This document shows, piece after piece, positions 11,064 through 19,854 of a stretch of 64,000 nucleotides of DNA. This DNA is from Bacteroidales bacterium Phil12. Lineage in GTDB: Bacteria > Bacteroidota > Bacteroidia > Bacteroidales > P3. Made by a program: the position numbers and the translations under genes. Position 1 is the stretch's first letter; each line of letters starts with the position of its first letter. Under the pieces are notes generated by a model. The model was not told the origin of the DNA, did no database searches, and worked only from the letters and a program-made list of their open reading frames with translations. The DNA is taken from assembly GCA_002633275.1 (NCBI GenBank), contig NWBO01000069.1:16954-80953 (forward strand), given 5' to 3'.

Positions 11064-11317
11064 TTTCGTATTTATTTTTTTAGTTCAACATTTCGTTTTT
11101 GCGGTTCGTCGGTTTATTTTTTCAAATCCTTTAACTGATTTTCTTTCTTCTCTAAAAGATTTATCACAACCGACAAAGACCATTTCAATTGTTTTTATGT
11201 TTTTCCTTTCTATATGTTTTAATGTCTTAAACACATCTGCCTATTATTCCAATTATGTGCCAATTGTTCTTTTATGACAAAATGACATAACACCTTATCA
11301 TGTAAAAATAAAAAACA

Positions 11318-11354
11318 TAGGTAACAACACACCTTTATTGTATGTCATTACCTA
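11318..11354 (-). terminator. Probable terminator of secG
   Basis: TAGGTAA (11318-11324) pairs with TTACCTA (11348-11354) over a loop of 23 bases. On the minus strand the hairpin is followed by TGTTTTTTATTTTT. The loop is long, so moderate confidence. Confidence 0.5.
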
Positions 11355-11390
11355 CGTTACACCAAAGAAATTGTAACTTACGTTACAAGA

Positions 11391-11717
11391 TTACTTTTGT
11401 TGTGGAGTTGCTGTATTTGCGTTATTTGTATTTTGCGTTGCAGCAGGTAAATTTGTATTCAGACCGCTGTTGTTCGTATCTTGTACTGCTTGACGAGAAG
11501 GAACCAATGCCGAAGAAAGAATACATAGAACAACCATAACAACAGCCAATACCCAAGTTGTTTTTTCCAAGAAATCCGTTGTTTTTCTTACTCCCATTAC
11601 CTGATTTTGTGAAGCAAAGTTAGCAGCCAATCCACCGCCCTTTCCATTTTGTACCAAAACTACGAAAGCAAGCAATATTGCTGCTATCATAATTAATACC
11701 GTGATTACTATAAACAT
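11391..11717 (-). CDS. secG: Preprotein translocase subunit SecG
   Basis: A 108-residue inner-membrane protein with two predicted transmembrane helices: residues 1-22 (MFIVITVLIMIAAILLAFVV) and about 52-73 (TTWVLAVVMVVLCILSSAL). The connecting VQNGKGGGLAANFASQNQVMG contains the conserved glycine-rich SecG loop. The C-terminal tail is Asn/Thr/Ala-rich and disordered, as in many Bacteroidetes homologues. It is an accessory subunit of the SecYEG channel. It follows the TPR gene by 97 bases in the same direction. Confidence 0.92.
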   Translation of the reverse strand: MFIVITVLIMIAAILLAFVVLVQNGKGGGLAANFASQNQVMGVRKTTDFLEKTTWVLAVVMVVLCILSSALVPSRQAVQDTNNSGLNTNLPAATQNTNNANTATPQQK

Positions 11718-11814
11718 TGTCGTTAATTTTTTTTGTTATTTTATTCTGTTAAATATCTTTTTTATTCGTTTTACGCCTATCAAAGCAAAATTTTTCAAAT
11801 CAAGTATTCCTTTA

Positions 11815-12426
11815 TCAATTGTTTTTCAAAATCTCTATTTGATTTGCATAATACATTCTTTTATCTGGATTTTTCTCCATAAGTTGAGTGTAAATATTTA
11901 TGGCATTTGCTTTATCGCCTTGTTTTGCATAAATCTTTGCCATAGTTTCAGTAACAATACTAAATTCTGTCTTCGCACTCTGCTTTATGGCTTTATCCAC
12001 ATTTTCAATCTCACTATCACTCACCTCACCTATATTGGTCTTTGGATTTTCTATCTTCAAAAATCTTTCCAAAAGTTCCTGTCTTGTTGGGTTATCACTC
12101 AACTGTTCATCTTCATATGAGTTGATTTGAGTCATAATATCTTTCGGCGATTTAGTGTTTAACACTGTTTCAGTAGTCATTGAAACTAATGAAATAGTCT
12201 CAATGATTATTTTAAGATAATGCCTATCCGAAACATAAACACCTGCCAAAGCCAATAATTCTTCTTTATTAAACGACTTTAATATATGTGCGAACTTGGC
12301 ACACAATACTTTGAAAACACTGCAATAAGGATACTTTTCACTCAATCTTTGCAGAATAACCAAATCCTGCATACTAACGATGTTATCACCCATTGACAAT
12401 ATTTCTCCAAGTCGATTCTTATCCAT
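11815..12426 (-). CDS. Conserved Bacteroidetes protein with a C-terminal TPR-like segment
   Basis: A 203-residue protein of unknown function. The ATG at 12424-12426 is preferred over a TTG one codon earlier. The N-terminal half (LVILQRLSEKYPYCSVFKVLCAK) resembles the conserved N-terminus of a Bacteroidetes-specific family often found beside secG. The C-terminus (VTETMAKIYAKQGDKANAINI then YTQLMEKNPDK) is one clear tetratricopeptide repeat and is likely to mediate protein contacts. No signal peptide or membrane helix is visible. It starts from a textbook promoter and may be co-transcribed with secG. Confidence 0.75.
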   Translation of the reverse strand: MDKNRLGEILSMGDNIVSMQDLVILQRLSEKYPYCSVFKVLCAKFAHILKSFNKEELLALAGVYVSDRHYLKIIIETISLVSMTTETVLNTKSPKDIMTQINSYEDEQLSDNPTRQELLERFLKIENPKTNIGEVSDSEIENVDKAIKQSAKTEFSIVTETMAKIYAKQGDKANAINIYTQLMEKNPDKRMYYANQIEILKNN

Positions 12427-12446
12427 CAAGATTGAATTTTAAGTTG

Positions 12447-12476
12447 CAAAATTACAAAATTTTTGTTTTCCCACAA
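12447..12476 (-). promoter_or_regulatory. Promoter of the TPR gene
   Basis: On the minus strand TTG (12474-12476), 19 bases, then TAATTTTG (12447-12454): an exact match to the Bacteroidetes consensus, 21 bases upstream of the start codon. Confidence 0.85.
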
Positions 12477-12494
12477 AAAAAACTAAAAAAAACA

Positions 12495-12524
12495 TTGCTA
12501 TAATAAAAAAACTTTGTAATTTTG
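12495..12524 (+). promoter_or_regulatory. Promoter of rpmH
   Basis: TTG (12495-12497), 19 bases, then TAATTTTG (12517-12524). It is back-to-back with the TPR-gene promoter and uses the same -7 sequence. It lies 44 bases upstream of rpmH. Confidence 0.85.
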
Positions 12525-12568
12525 CAAACCGAATTTTGAGAATAATAACTAAGAAAATACAATAAGCG

Positions 12569-12715
12569 ATGAAAAGAACATTTCAACCATCAAGAAGAAA
12601 AAGAGTTAATAAACACGGTTTTAGAGAAAGAATGTCTACTACAAGCGGAAGAAAAATATTGAATGCTCGTCGCAGACACGGAAGAAAAAAACTAACGGTT
12701 TCTGACGAAATGTAA
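12569..12715 (+). CDS. rpmH: 50S ribosomal protein L34
   Basis: A 48-residue very basic protein beginning [18 protein letters not shown], then [18 protein letters not shown]. This is the L34 signature, with the KHGFR, TTSGR and LNARRRHGR blocks all present. L34 binds 23S rRNA in the large subunit. It sits behind an excellent promoter and ahead of its own terminator. In many bacteria rpmH lies near dnaA and rnpA, but neither is seen here. Confidence 0.97.
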   Translation: MKRTFQPSRRKRVNKHGFRERMSTTSGRKILNARRRHGRKKLTVSDEM

Positions 12716-12749
12716 TATTAGACAAAACTGTATTATCAGAAGAAATCTC

Positions 12750-12781
12750 AGCATTGTAATTAAGTTTGCAGTGCTTTTTTT
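12750..12781 (+). terminator. Terminator of rpmH
   Basis: AGCATTGT (12750-12757) pairs with GCAGTGCT (12768-12775) using two G-U pairs, followed by seven T. Its position means the rlmD start must lie downstream of it. Confidence 0.7.
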
Positions 12782-12818
12782 ATTTCAAAAAGAAAAGAAA
12801 ACAACACAATTACTATCT

Positions 12819-14237
12819 ATGGGTAGAAAAAAGGAAAAATTCACAATAGAAAATGCCGCAATAACGGGCTTTGCTGCCGAAGGCAACGCCATTGTAAAGA
12901 CAGACGACAAGGTTATATTTGTGCCTTTCGTCGTTCCGGGAGATGTTGCAGACATTGAAGTGTATAAACAAAAGAAGTCTTATTGTGAAGCAAGAGTGCT
13001 TGACATCAAAGAGTTTTCCGATAAAAGAGTTGCACCGAAATGCCCGCACTTTACTTTTTGTGGAGGTTGCAAATGGCAGATGCTTGATTACAAATATCAG
13101 TTGGCATACAAACAACAACAGGTTGTTGATAACCTTACCCGTATCGGCAAAATAAATTGTGAGAACATATCCCCTATCGCTGCTTCGGATAATATCTTTT
13201 ATTATAGGAATAAACTTGAATTTACTTTTTCAAACAAAGCGTGGGTCAAAGACTTTATCAAAGGTCAAGAACCTCAACCTGCGTTAGGTTTTCATGTCAG
13301 TGGCTTATTCGATAAGGTGTTAAACATCGACAATTGCGTGCTGCAAGATGATATTTCAAACCAAATCCGCAATTTTCTTCGCACTTTTACCATAGATAAT
13401 AATATACCTTATTATAATATACGTGACCACAGCGGAATGATGCGTACTTTGGTAATAAGGACAACTCAGCACAAAGATTTAATGGTACTTGTCGCTTTCG
13501 CTGTTAATGATAAAGAAACAATATCCAAGGTTATGACAGCCTTAAAGGACAATTTTCCTCAGATAACTTCTTTGCAATATTGCATCAATGACAAGATGAA
13601 TGACTCTTTGGCAGACAGAGATTTTATTGTATTTAGCGGCAAAGACCATATAATGGAATATATGCCAAGATACAATAGCGATGAATCGCCTATTCAATTC
13701 AAAATCCGCCCTAAAACATTCTATCAAACCAATGCGCCGCAAGCTTTGAAGTTATACACCTTTGCTGCCGATTTCGCACAAATAGAAAGTAACGATATTG
13801 TATATGATTTATATACCGGCACCGGCACTATCGCCAATTTCGTTGCCGCAAAGGCAAAGAAAGTCGTGGGAATCGAATATGTTGAGGACGCTGTGGAAGA
13901 TGCCAAGATAAATAGCCAAGAAAATGGAATAACCAACACAACATTCTATGCCGGCGATATGGCAAAAGTACTTACCGACGAGTTTATCCTCTCCAACGGC
14001 AAGCCCGATATAATCATCACCGACCCTCCACGAAACGGAATGGATAGCAAGGTAGTCGCTCAAATATTGAAGATTGCCCCGAAAAGAGTTGTATATATCT
14101 CATGCAACCCGGCAACACAAGCGAGGGACTTATTACTTATGAGCGAAACATACGATGTAGCCGAAATTCAGCCTGTGGATATGTTTCCTCATACTCACCA
14201 TATCGAAAACATCGTCTTATTAACCAAGAAATCTTAA
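12819..14237 (+). CDS. rlmD: 23S rRNA (uracil-5-)-methyltransferase, RlmD/TrmA family
   Basis: A 472-residue protein from the ATG at 12819; a longer start at 12771 would fall inside the rpmH terminator. Domain order: N-terminal TRAM RNA-binding domain, a four-cysteine Fe-S motif (CPHFTFCGGC, with a further Cys in the NC.L loop), and a C-terminal SAM-dependent methyltransferase with VYDLYTGTGTIA (SAM loop) and ITDPPRNGM. The catalytic cysteine lies in VYISCNPATQARD. Members methylate U1939 or U747 of 23S rRNA or U54 of tRNA. The Fe-S motif favours an RlmD- or RlmC-type enzyme, but the exact target cannot be set by sequence alone. Confidence 0.9.
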   Translation: MGRKKEKFTIENAAITGFAAEGNAIVKTDDKVIFVPFVVPGDVADIEVYKQKKSYCEARVLDIKEFSDKRVAPKCPHFTFCGGCKWQMLDYKYQLAYKQQQVVDNLTRIGKINCENISPIAASDNIFYYRNKLEFTFSNKAWVKDFIKGQEPQPALGFHVSGLFDKVLNIDNCVLQDDISNQIRNFLRTFTIDNNIPYYNIRDHSGMMRTLVIRTTQHKDLMVLVAFAVNDKETISKVMTALKDNFPQITSLQYCINDKMNDSLADRDFIVFSGKDHIMEYMPRYNSDESPIQFKIRPKTFYQTNAPQALKLYTFAADFAQIESNDIVYDLYTGTGTIANFVAAKAKKVVGIEYVEDAVEDAKINSQENGITNTTFYAGDMAKVLTDEFILSNGKPDIIITDPPRNGMDSKVVAQILKIAPKRVVYISCNPATQARDLLLMSETYDVAEIQPVDMFPHTHHIENIVLLTKKS

Positions 14238-14267
14238 TTGTTCGACACAACATCTTATTTATATTTA

Positions 14268-14319
14268 GTCAAATCAAATGTTTTGAAAAAAAATTTGTTC
14301 TTGGGGCATTTGATTTGAC
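14268..14319 (+). terminator. Long hairpin, probable terminator after rlmD
   Basis: A perfect 13-bp stem (GTCAAATCAAATG with CATTTGATTTGAC) around a 26-base loop, followed within a few bases by CTTTTTTTG. The loop and the flank both contain ATTTGTTCTT, an odd small direct repeat. Confidence 0.6.
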
Positions 14320-14355
14320 GAATTTGTTCTTTTTTTGAAAAAAATAACAAAAAAA

Positions 14356-14386
14356 TTTGTTGGTATAAAAATATATTATATCTTTG
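14356..14386 (+). promoter_or_regulatory. Promoter of the small exported-protein pair
   Basis: TTTG (14356-14359), 19 bases, then TATCTTTG (14379-14386). The next convincing gene starts at 14793, giving a leader of about 400 bases. Confidence 0.75.
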
Positions 14387-14792
14387 CACCATTGTTTAAG
14401 CATTTATAAAACAGATGGTACAGAAAATTCAAAATACCACAACTTTCAAATTACACAAAGCAGATTATTTATTAAAATTTGTTTTCGTAAGTGTATTATC
14501 TGTAAAAATTATAACAGAATTGGATTTATTTTTCCACATATATTCAAGTGATTTTATATATTCAATCTGCAAAAACAAAGCAGTTCTCAATTGGAGTCGT
14601 ACGGAATAGAAATTTTCTTTTATTTGTATTCCCAGACTCCTCAAATTTCTCCAAAAACATAATTTTAATATTTTGTTCAAACAAAATTATGAAAAAAGAA
14701 AACATTATGAACAAGTTTATTTTTAGCAAGAGTGCATAGTTTCAAATAAATTTAGTAATTGCACAAAAAAAATTATAAAAATATTTAGTAAT
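14387..14792 (+). other. Long leader of about 400 bases with no convincing gene
   Basis: Two weak overlapping open frames exist (14415-14609 and 14548-14739), but both encode lysine/phenylalanine/isoleucine-rich peptides of the kind AT-rich DNA produces. A hairpin built from CATAATTTT and AAAATTATG lies near 14660-14693, without a T-run. It may be untranslated leader. Confidence 0.4.
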
Positions 14793-15251
14793 ATGAAAAG
14801 ATATTTTAGACAAGTTGCTTTTGCCACATTATTGGCTGCAACAATTATTTTCGTTGGATGCAAAGACGAAAAAAATGAAATAGATACAAAAAACACTACA
14901 CAAAAAACATTAGTACAATCAGATCCAATTCCAAACGGATATTATTACGGTAAATACTATCGTAACGATGGTACTACAATAAGAATAACACTACAAATTA
15001 TAGACAACCAAATTGTAGGTAAATGGGTTGATGGTCAAAGGCAAGATGTCAAAGGTCAAGAACTTATTTACGGAAAAGATAACAAAGCTTCGCAAGAAAA
15101 ATCCATTGATTTGGCAATAAAATTATCAGAAAAGTATCCTTGCGTAGCAACATACGAAGCAGGGGAATCATTTGATGATCCAACGATTATTGTATATGCT
15201 GTTGAATGGAGCAATGATACTCCTTGTTGGTATGAAATTTATTACAATTAA
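14793..15251 (+). CDS. Small lipoprotein of unknown function
   Basis: A 152-residue protein with a type II signal peptide: basic MKRYFRQ, a hydrophobic stretch, and the lipobox FVGC at residues about 21-24, so it should be anchored in a membrane facing outward. The mature part contains the block PNGYYYGKYYRNDGTTIRIT and then GKWVDGQRQDVKGQELI. That block is repeated in degenerate form in the next gene. I do not recognise a family. It is 12 bases upstream of the second gene and probably co-transcribed from the promoter at 14356. Confidence 0.7.
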   Translation: MKRYFRQVAFATLLAATIIFVGCKDEKNEIDTKNTTQKTLVQSDPIPNGYYYGKYYRNDGTTIRITLQIIDNQIVGKWVDGQRQDVKGQELIYGKDNKASQEKSIDLAIKLSEKYPCVATYEAGESFDDPTIIVYAVEWSNDTPCWYEIYYN

Positions 15252-15263
15252 AAATATACTGCT

Positions 15264-15740
15264 ATGAAAAAGTCAATTTTAGTAGTTATTTCCATAATTA
15301 CAATAAGTTTATCCTTTGTGTTATGTTCGTCAATACAAGCTCAAACGAACAAAGTTGATAAAACTGTAAAGACAAGAGAAGCGAGGGAAATTACTATGAA
15401 TGTTGTTGTATCCAAAGACCAAATCAAAGATACTATTAATGCCTTAGAAAGGCAAGGTTGGTCTTATCATGGTATGGCATTAAATAAAGATGGAACTTGG
15501 ACTGTAACAGTCAAAAAATGGGTATATGACAACAACAAAACATCTGCAATAGTAAATTCTGCAATAGTTTCTAATAGCAATCAACCTCCAGATGGTATGT
15601 ATCATTCAACTGTAATAAGCAAAAAAACAGGGAAAAGTGCCGTTATGAAATACTTAATCAAAAATGGTAAAATTGAGAAAAGGTGGGTTGATGACGTAGA
15701 ATATAACGGAGAACACTTAATGCCAAACGAATACTATTAA
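15264..15740 (+). CDS. Small exported protein of unknown function
   Basis: A 158-residue protein with a signal peptide (MKKSILVVISIITISLSFVL, then a cut probably after SIQA). The C-terminal part PPDGMYHSTVISKK then LIKNGKIEKRWVDDVEYNG aligns with the PNGYYYGKYY...GKWVDG block of the preceding lipoprotein. The two may therefore be paralogues sharing one small beta-rich module. Two Trp-containing strands (QGWSYHG and DGTWTVTVKKW) precede it. Function unknown. A strong terminator follows. Confidence 0.65.
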   Translation: MKKSILVVISIITISLSFVLCSSIQAQTNKVDKTVKTREAREITMNVVVSKDQIKDTINALERQGWSYHGMALNKDGTWTVTVKKWVYDNNKTSAIVNSAIVSNSNQPPDGMYHSTVISKKTGKSAVMKYLIKNGKIEKRWVDDVEYNGEHLMPNEYY

Positions 15741-16101
15741 TTTAATTGATAATGTATCTGATTGCCCCTACAAAAAAACATTGATATAACAAGAGCGTAT
15801 TAAATTATGCTTTGTGATACACAATAAGGAGTGTAAATTCAAAATTACACTTCTTATTTTTTTCGCTGCTCATTAATATATAATGCTCCTCAGAATTAAT
15901 TTCCATGATATCGTATCTAAACATCCTTGTTAAAGTTTTATTTGTTTGAGATTTCCTCTCAATTTATTGAAGTTTTTGTATCCAAGTTTGTGTTTTTTTT
16001 CATAATTTAAGATTATTGTATAAAAGTTCAAAGAAATAAAAGAAAAAGTAATTATAGGGAAAATTTTTGTGAGTATTTATTTTTTTATTTTCATTAACTA
16101 A
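15741..16101. other. Gene-free gap between convergent genes
   Basis: About 360 bases of AT-rich DNA holding one clear terminator (15825-15862) and nothing else that I can support. Confidence 0.6.
15825..15862 (+). terminator. Intrinsic terminator after the exported-protein pair
   Basis: A 12-bp stem, 15825-15836 with 15845-15856 (one G-T pair), an 8-base loop and a run of seven T. Confidence 0.85.
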
Positions 16102-16929
16102 TTACTTAATGTCAATATACGGTAAAATCTTGTTAAATGTCGCTTCGTCCATAATATGAATGTTTTTCAAATCATCAACCGACTTATAGTCTCCATAGTT
16201 GTTTCGAAAAATGATTATCTCTTTCGCAATAGCATAATCAATGTACGGGTGCTTGACAAGGTCTTTGATGTTTGCCGAATTGATATTGATTTTCTTTATG
16301 ACCTTATTCTTTATTGTGAAATGATTCTTTATCATTTCGTATCGTTTATCGTCCATTCCATACACTTCTTTCAACTGCGAAACGGATATATAGCCGCCAA
16401 GTTTGTCCCTATACTTGCAAATCCTGTTTGAAAACACCGAACCAATCCCCCGAATCATTTGCAAATCCAATGTGTCGCAATCATTCAAATCCAAAATCAA
16501 AGATTTTTCATTACTTTTCGCCGTGTTGTTCATGACCACCGCATTTGTGTAGCCATTGGGAATTGTTTGCAATGGCAAAGTATCCGTTTTTTCAACGATT
16601 TTATTTACTTGCTTTCCATTTTGGTAGTAAATATTAACAATATTGTAACGTTTGGCTTTGGGATATGCGGTATCTTTCTTTTTGCTTTGTCGCTTAGGAT
16701 AATACTTTTCCTCCATATTGTCGCGAAGAACAACTATATCTGCATTGAAACAAACCACGATACCCGCAATAATGCCAACAAATACCAAACTGCCAACAAT
16801 CAACAAAACTTTCAAAAGATGTTTCTTGCGACTTTGCGAAATATCATCCAACTCTTCTTGGGAAAGGTATCGCCAATCTTTTCTAAAACCGTATTTCCAA
16901 GCCTTAAAGTAAGGGTAGTTCTTTTTCAT
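16102..16929 (-). CDS. Membrane-anchored helix-hairpin-helix (ComEA-like) protein
   Basis: A 275-residue protein. A short basic cytoplasmic N-terminus is followed by one transmembrane helix at about 37-62 (LLKVLLIVGSLVFVGIIAG), then a linker and two tandem helix-hairpin-helix blocks. The first is LDLNDCDTLDLQMIRGIGSV with ICKYRDKLGGYISVSQL. The second is ININSANIKDLVKHPYIDY with IIIFRNNYGDYKSVDDL. The RGIGSVFSNRI and YIDYAIAKEI turns are the DNA-binding hairpins. The topology resembles ComEA, which binds incoming DNA, but no other competence gene is nearby, so the role is open. Confidence 0.78.
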   Translation of the reverse strand: MKKNYPYFKAWKYGFRKDWRYLSQEELDDISQSRKKHLLKVLLIVGSLVFVGIIAGIVVCFNADIVVLRDNMEEKYYPKRQSKKKDTAYPKAKRYNIVNIYYQNGKQVNKIVEKTDTLPLQTIPNGYTNAVVMNNTAKSNEKSLILDLNDCDTLDLQMIRGIGSVFSNRICKYRDKLGGYISVSQLKEVYGMDDKRYEMIKNHFTIKNKVIKKININSANIKDLVKHPYIDYAIAKEIIIFRNNYGDYKSVDDLKNIHIMDEATFNKILPYIDIK

Positions 16930-16997
16930 ATTAAGTATAAATTTGGTTTTCTTACAAAACTCGTTTCAATATCATTATTAAGAATGATTTACAAATG

Positions 16998-17005
16998 CAA
17001 AGATA
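16998..17005 (-). promoter_or_regulatory. -7 box for the HhH gene
   Basis: The minus strand reads TATCTTTG, 69 bases upstream of the start. The -33 half is not evident. Confidence 0.5.
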
Positions 17006-17098
17006 GTATTTTTATTTAATTCGTATAAATTGTAAGGAAGTCTTTTGAAAGAAAGCATATTTTTAAGAAAATAATTCAAGGATTTTGAAAAAAATATG

Positions 17099-17106
17099 TA
17101 CCTTTG
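17099..17106 (+). promoter_or_regulatory. -7 box for pgi
   Basis: TACCTTTG, 28 bases upstream of the ATG at 17134. An ATG at 17104 overlaps the box, which argues for the downstream start. Confidence 0.55.
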
Positions 17107-17133
17107 CAGCATAAATCATTAAAAATAAAAGAA

Positions 17134-18417
17134 ATGAAACTATCTATTGAATATTCAAACAAAGATATTCCAAAAAGCGAAGATATTAAAACTTTAACTG
17201 CACAAGCACTACAAGCAAAGCAGACTATAATAAATCGCAACGGCAAAGGTAATGACTTCTTGGGTTGGGTGGATTTGCCCGAACAAATAACAACGCAAGA
17301 GTTAAACGATATAAACGTAGTAGCAAAGACACTAAGAAAGAAAAGCGAAGTATTCGTTGTTGCAGGCATCGGCGGTTCGTATCTTGGGGCAAGAGCTGTT
17401 ATTGAAGCATTAAAGAATAATTTCGATTACGCTCTTAGCACCACTCCCCTTGTGTTGTATGCAGGCAACACGATGTGCGAAGATTATCTAAGCGACTTGA
17501 TGAAGGTTTTGGACAAAAGAGATTACACTCTTTGCGTTATATCAAAATCGGGGACAACAACAGAAACAGCCGTAACATTTAGAATATTACGCAATCATTT
17601 GGAACAAAAATACGGCAAACAAGAGGCTAAACAACGTATCGTTGCCATAACCGACAAAGAAAAAGGCATATTGAAAAACATCTCTGATAAAGAAGGCTAC
17701 AAAACATACGTTATTCCTGACAATGTTGGGGGAAGATTTTCCGTTTTAACGCCTGTCGGTCTTCTGCCTATCGCTGTTGCAGGCTTTGATATTACGACTT
17801 TAATCAATGGTGCAAGACAGATGCGTAACGAATTGATAAATCACAACAGTTCTATCGCACTTGACTACGCAATAAATCGAAAATATTTCTACAATATCGG
17901 AAAACAAATCGAGTTATTGGTCAATTATCAGCCTAATTTGGTTTATTTCAACGAGTGGTTCAAACAATTGTTTGGCGAAAGCGAAGGCAAGGACAACAAA
18001 GGCTTATTCCCTGCAAGCGTAAGCAACACTACGGATTTGCATTCCATGGGTCAGTATATCCAACAAGGAAAACGATTGATGTTTGAGACTGTTCTGCATG
18101 TGGAAAACTCTAACAATCATCTTTCAATCCCACAACAACAAGACGATGACGATAAGCTGAATTATTTAACCAAGTTTTCACTAACTCAAATCAACCACAA
18201 AGCCGAAGAAGGAACACGCATGGCTCACTTGGACGGAGATGTGTCGCAAATTCAGTTGTCTATCGATAAATTGGACGAAGAAAACCTTGGAGCGTTGATA
18301 TATTTCTTTGAATTTTCGTGTGCAATAAGCGGTTATATGCTTGGCATCAATCCTTTCGACCAACCGGGGGTTGAGTTTTATAAGAAAAATATGTTCGCTT
18401 TGCTTGGCAAAAAATAA
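17134..18417 (+). CDS. pgi: Glucose-6-phosphate isomerase
   Basis: A 427-residue protein, the compact bacterial length. The start MKLSIEYSNKD is chosen because the upstream ATG (17104) overlaps a promoter box. The SIS-fold signatures are present: GIGGSYLGARAV, VISKSGTTTETA (phosphate-binding) and VGGRFSVLTPVGLLP. The catalytic glutamate region is NEWFKQLFGESEGK, and the histidine is near QLSID/ITQINHKAEEG. It interconverts glucose 6-phosphate and fructose 6-phosphate in glycolysis. It is followed by an SGNH gene after 34 bases. Confidence 0.97.
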   Translation: MKLSIEYSNKDIPKSEDIKTLTAQALQAKQTIINRNGKGNDFLGWVDLPEQITTQELNDINVVAKTLRKKSEVFVVAGIGGSYLGARAVIEALKNNFDYALSTTPLVLYAGNTMCEDYLSDLMKVLDKRDYTLCVISKSGTTTETAVTFRILRNHLEQKYGKQEAKQRIVAITDKEKGILKNISDKEGYKTYVIPDNVGGRFSVLTPVGLLPIAVAGFDITTLINGARQMRNELINHNSSIALDYAINRKYFYNIGKQIELLVNYQPNLVYFNEWFKQLFGESEGKDNKGLFPASVSNTTDLHSMGQYIQQGKRLMFETVLHVENSNNHLSIPQQQDDDDKLNYLTKFSLTQINHKAEEGTRMAHLDGDVSQIQLSIDKLDEENLGALIYFFEFSCAISGYMLGINPFDQPGVEFYKKNMFALLGKK

Positions 18418-18451
18418 TTAACAACGTTATAAAACAATTAAACACAACATT

Positions 18452-19522
18452 ATGAAAAAATTCATTAACAACCTTAGTTTATCTGCTTTATTGATTTGCT
18501 TATTCGTTGCAATCAATGTCTTGGGACAAGAAACAAAAAGAATCTTGTTTATCGGCAACAGTTACACCTTTGTCAATAACTTGCCGGAGGTCTTTACCGA
18601 TGTTGCTAAGTCTCAAAACAAAAAAGTAGATTGCCAGTCCGTTGCACAAGGCGGAGCAATGTTTCAGACCCACACCACAAGCACCGATGCCGTGCCTAAA
18701 ATCCAAGAAGGCAATTGGGATTTCATCGTCTTGCAAGGACAAAGTCAGGAAGTGGCTTTCCCTGACGGTCAGTTTATGTCGCAGGTCTATCCTTACGCAA
18801 GGCAATTGGATTCTATCGCAAAGAAATATAATCCAAAAGCAAGGGTAATTTTCTTTGACACTTGGGGATATCGTTATGGCGATGAGATAAACTGCCAATA
18901 TTATGACGCTTTTTGCACCTTTGAATCCATGTCCAAAAGGCTTCTTGACAACTACAAACTTATGGCAAAGAATTTCAAATCCGATGTATCCCCCGTTGGA
19001 GCAGCTTGGTTAAACTCTTGGCAGGCGGATTCAAACATCGTGTTACACTCTTCCGACAATTCACACCCGAATATCAACGGAACGTATTTGGCAGCCTGCT
19101 GTTTTTATGAGATAATCTTTAAGGAGAAAATCTCAAACGCTTCTTACCCTTCATCTATTCCTCAAAACATTGCAGAATACTTGCAAGATATTGCGAGCAA
19201 AACCACATTTGACAAATTGGACTCGTGGTGCTTTACTAAAAGCGACACCGTTTCTGCGTTGAACACTATAACCGAAAACAGTGCCTTTGATTTCTGTGCG
19301 TATTGTTCCAATGGCAATATAACGATAACGCCTAAAAATTTTGGCGGCAGTGCTGTCCTTGAAATCTACTCCACCAACGGTTCATTGTTGTTTAAGAAAG
19401 ACATAACCGTCAGCAACAACGTTCCACAAGTATTCAATTACTCTTCAACACCTACAAAAAATATGATAATCGTCCGACTATCCACCGCCAAAGGCACCAA
19501 AGTTTTGAAAGTACAAGAATAA
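18452..19522 (+). CDS. Secreted SGNH-fold hydrolase with a type IX secretion C-terminal signal
   Basis: A 356-residue protein. A Sec signal peptide (MKKFINNLSLSALLICLFVA...LG) is followed by an SGNH/DUF4886-like domain: block I GNSYTF (nucleophile Ser near residue 38), Gly in AQGGAMF, FIVLQGQSQE, and the catalytic Asp-His in SDNSHPNINGTYL. After a short linker, the last 75 residues form a beta-rich tail (VLEIYSTNGSLLFKKD... to TKVLKVQE) that matches a type IX secretion sorting domain. Export to the cell surface or medium is expected. The substrate may be an acylated glycan or ester, but it is not determined. It may be co-transcribed with pgi. Confidence 0.82.
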   Translation: MKKFINNLSLSALLICLFVAINVLGQETKRILFIGNSYTFVNNLPEVFTDVAKSQNKKVDCQSVAQGGAMFQTHTTSTDAVPKIQEGNWDFIVLQGQSQEVAFPDGQFMSQVYPYARQLDSIAKKYNPKARVIFFDTWGYRYGDEINCQYYDAFCTFESMSKRLLDNYKLMAKNFKSDVSPVGAAWLNSWQADSNIVLHSSDNSHPNINGTYLAACCFYEIIFKEKISNASYPSSIPQNIAEYLQDIASKTTFDKLDSWCFTKSDTVSALNTITENSAFDFCAYCSNGNITITPKNFGGSAVLEIYSTNGSLLFKKDITVSNNVPQVFNYSSTPTKNMIIVRLSTAKGTKVLKVQE

Positions 19523-19549
19523 AAGTAAGTCTTACTACACTACATTATA

Positions 19550-19596
19550 AATCTTGCATTGCAGCATAATTACAAATTATCCGTCAATGCAAGATT
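19550..19596 (+). terminator. Terminator of the SGNH gene
   Basis: AATCTTGCATTG (19550-19561) pairs with CAATGCAAGATT (19585-19596), a perfect 12-bp stem with a T-rich tail (TTATTTTA). Confidence 0.75.
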
Positions 19597-19815
19597 TTAT
19601 TTTAACGAGAGTTTGATGAAAATTAAATCAGTGCAAGTTTCTTGTCTAACGAGCGTTGCACATTGATGCAAGTTTTTTTGAGAACATATAAATTATATTG
19701 TTTCTATCGTAACAAAGGCAACGAAAAGCCAAAACTTTCTATGATAAAAAGCCAAGACTTTTTGAAATTTGGATAAATTCACTGCTAATTTTGAAAACAT
19801 CGGTACAAAACATAC

Positions 19816-19854
19816 AAAAAGAGTAACTTTTTAAGGTAAAAAGTTACTCTTTTT
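19816..19854. terminator. Bidirectional terminator
   Basis: A perfect 17-bp stem (19816-19832 with 19838-19854) with a 5-base loop. The stem starts in A5 and ends in T5, so it can terminate both strands, as expected between convergent genes. Confidence 0.85.

Noticed and set aside
12150..12166. A TTAACAC-type copy of the interspersed repeat inside the TPR gene
   Set aside because: It lies in coding sequence for Val-Leu-Asn-Thr and only matches the short core, so chance is likely.
14415..14739. Two overlapping small open frames in the leader of the exported-protein genes
   Set aside because: Both are lysine- and phenylalanine-rich AT-driven sequences; neither has a recognisable domain or a good ribosome site.
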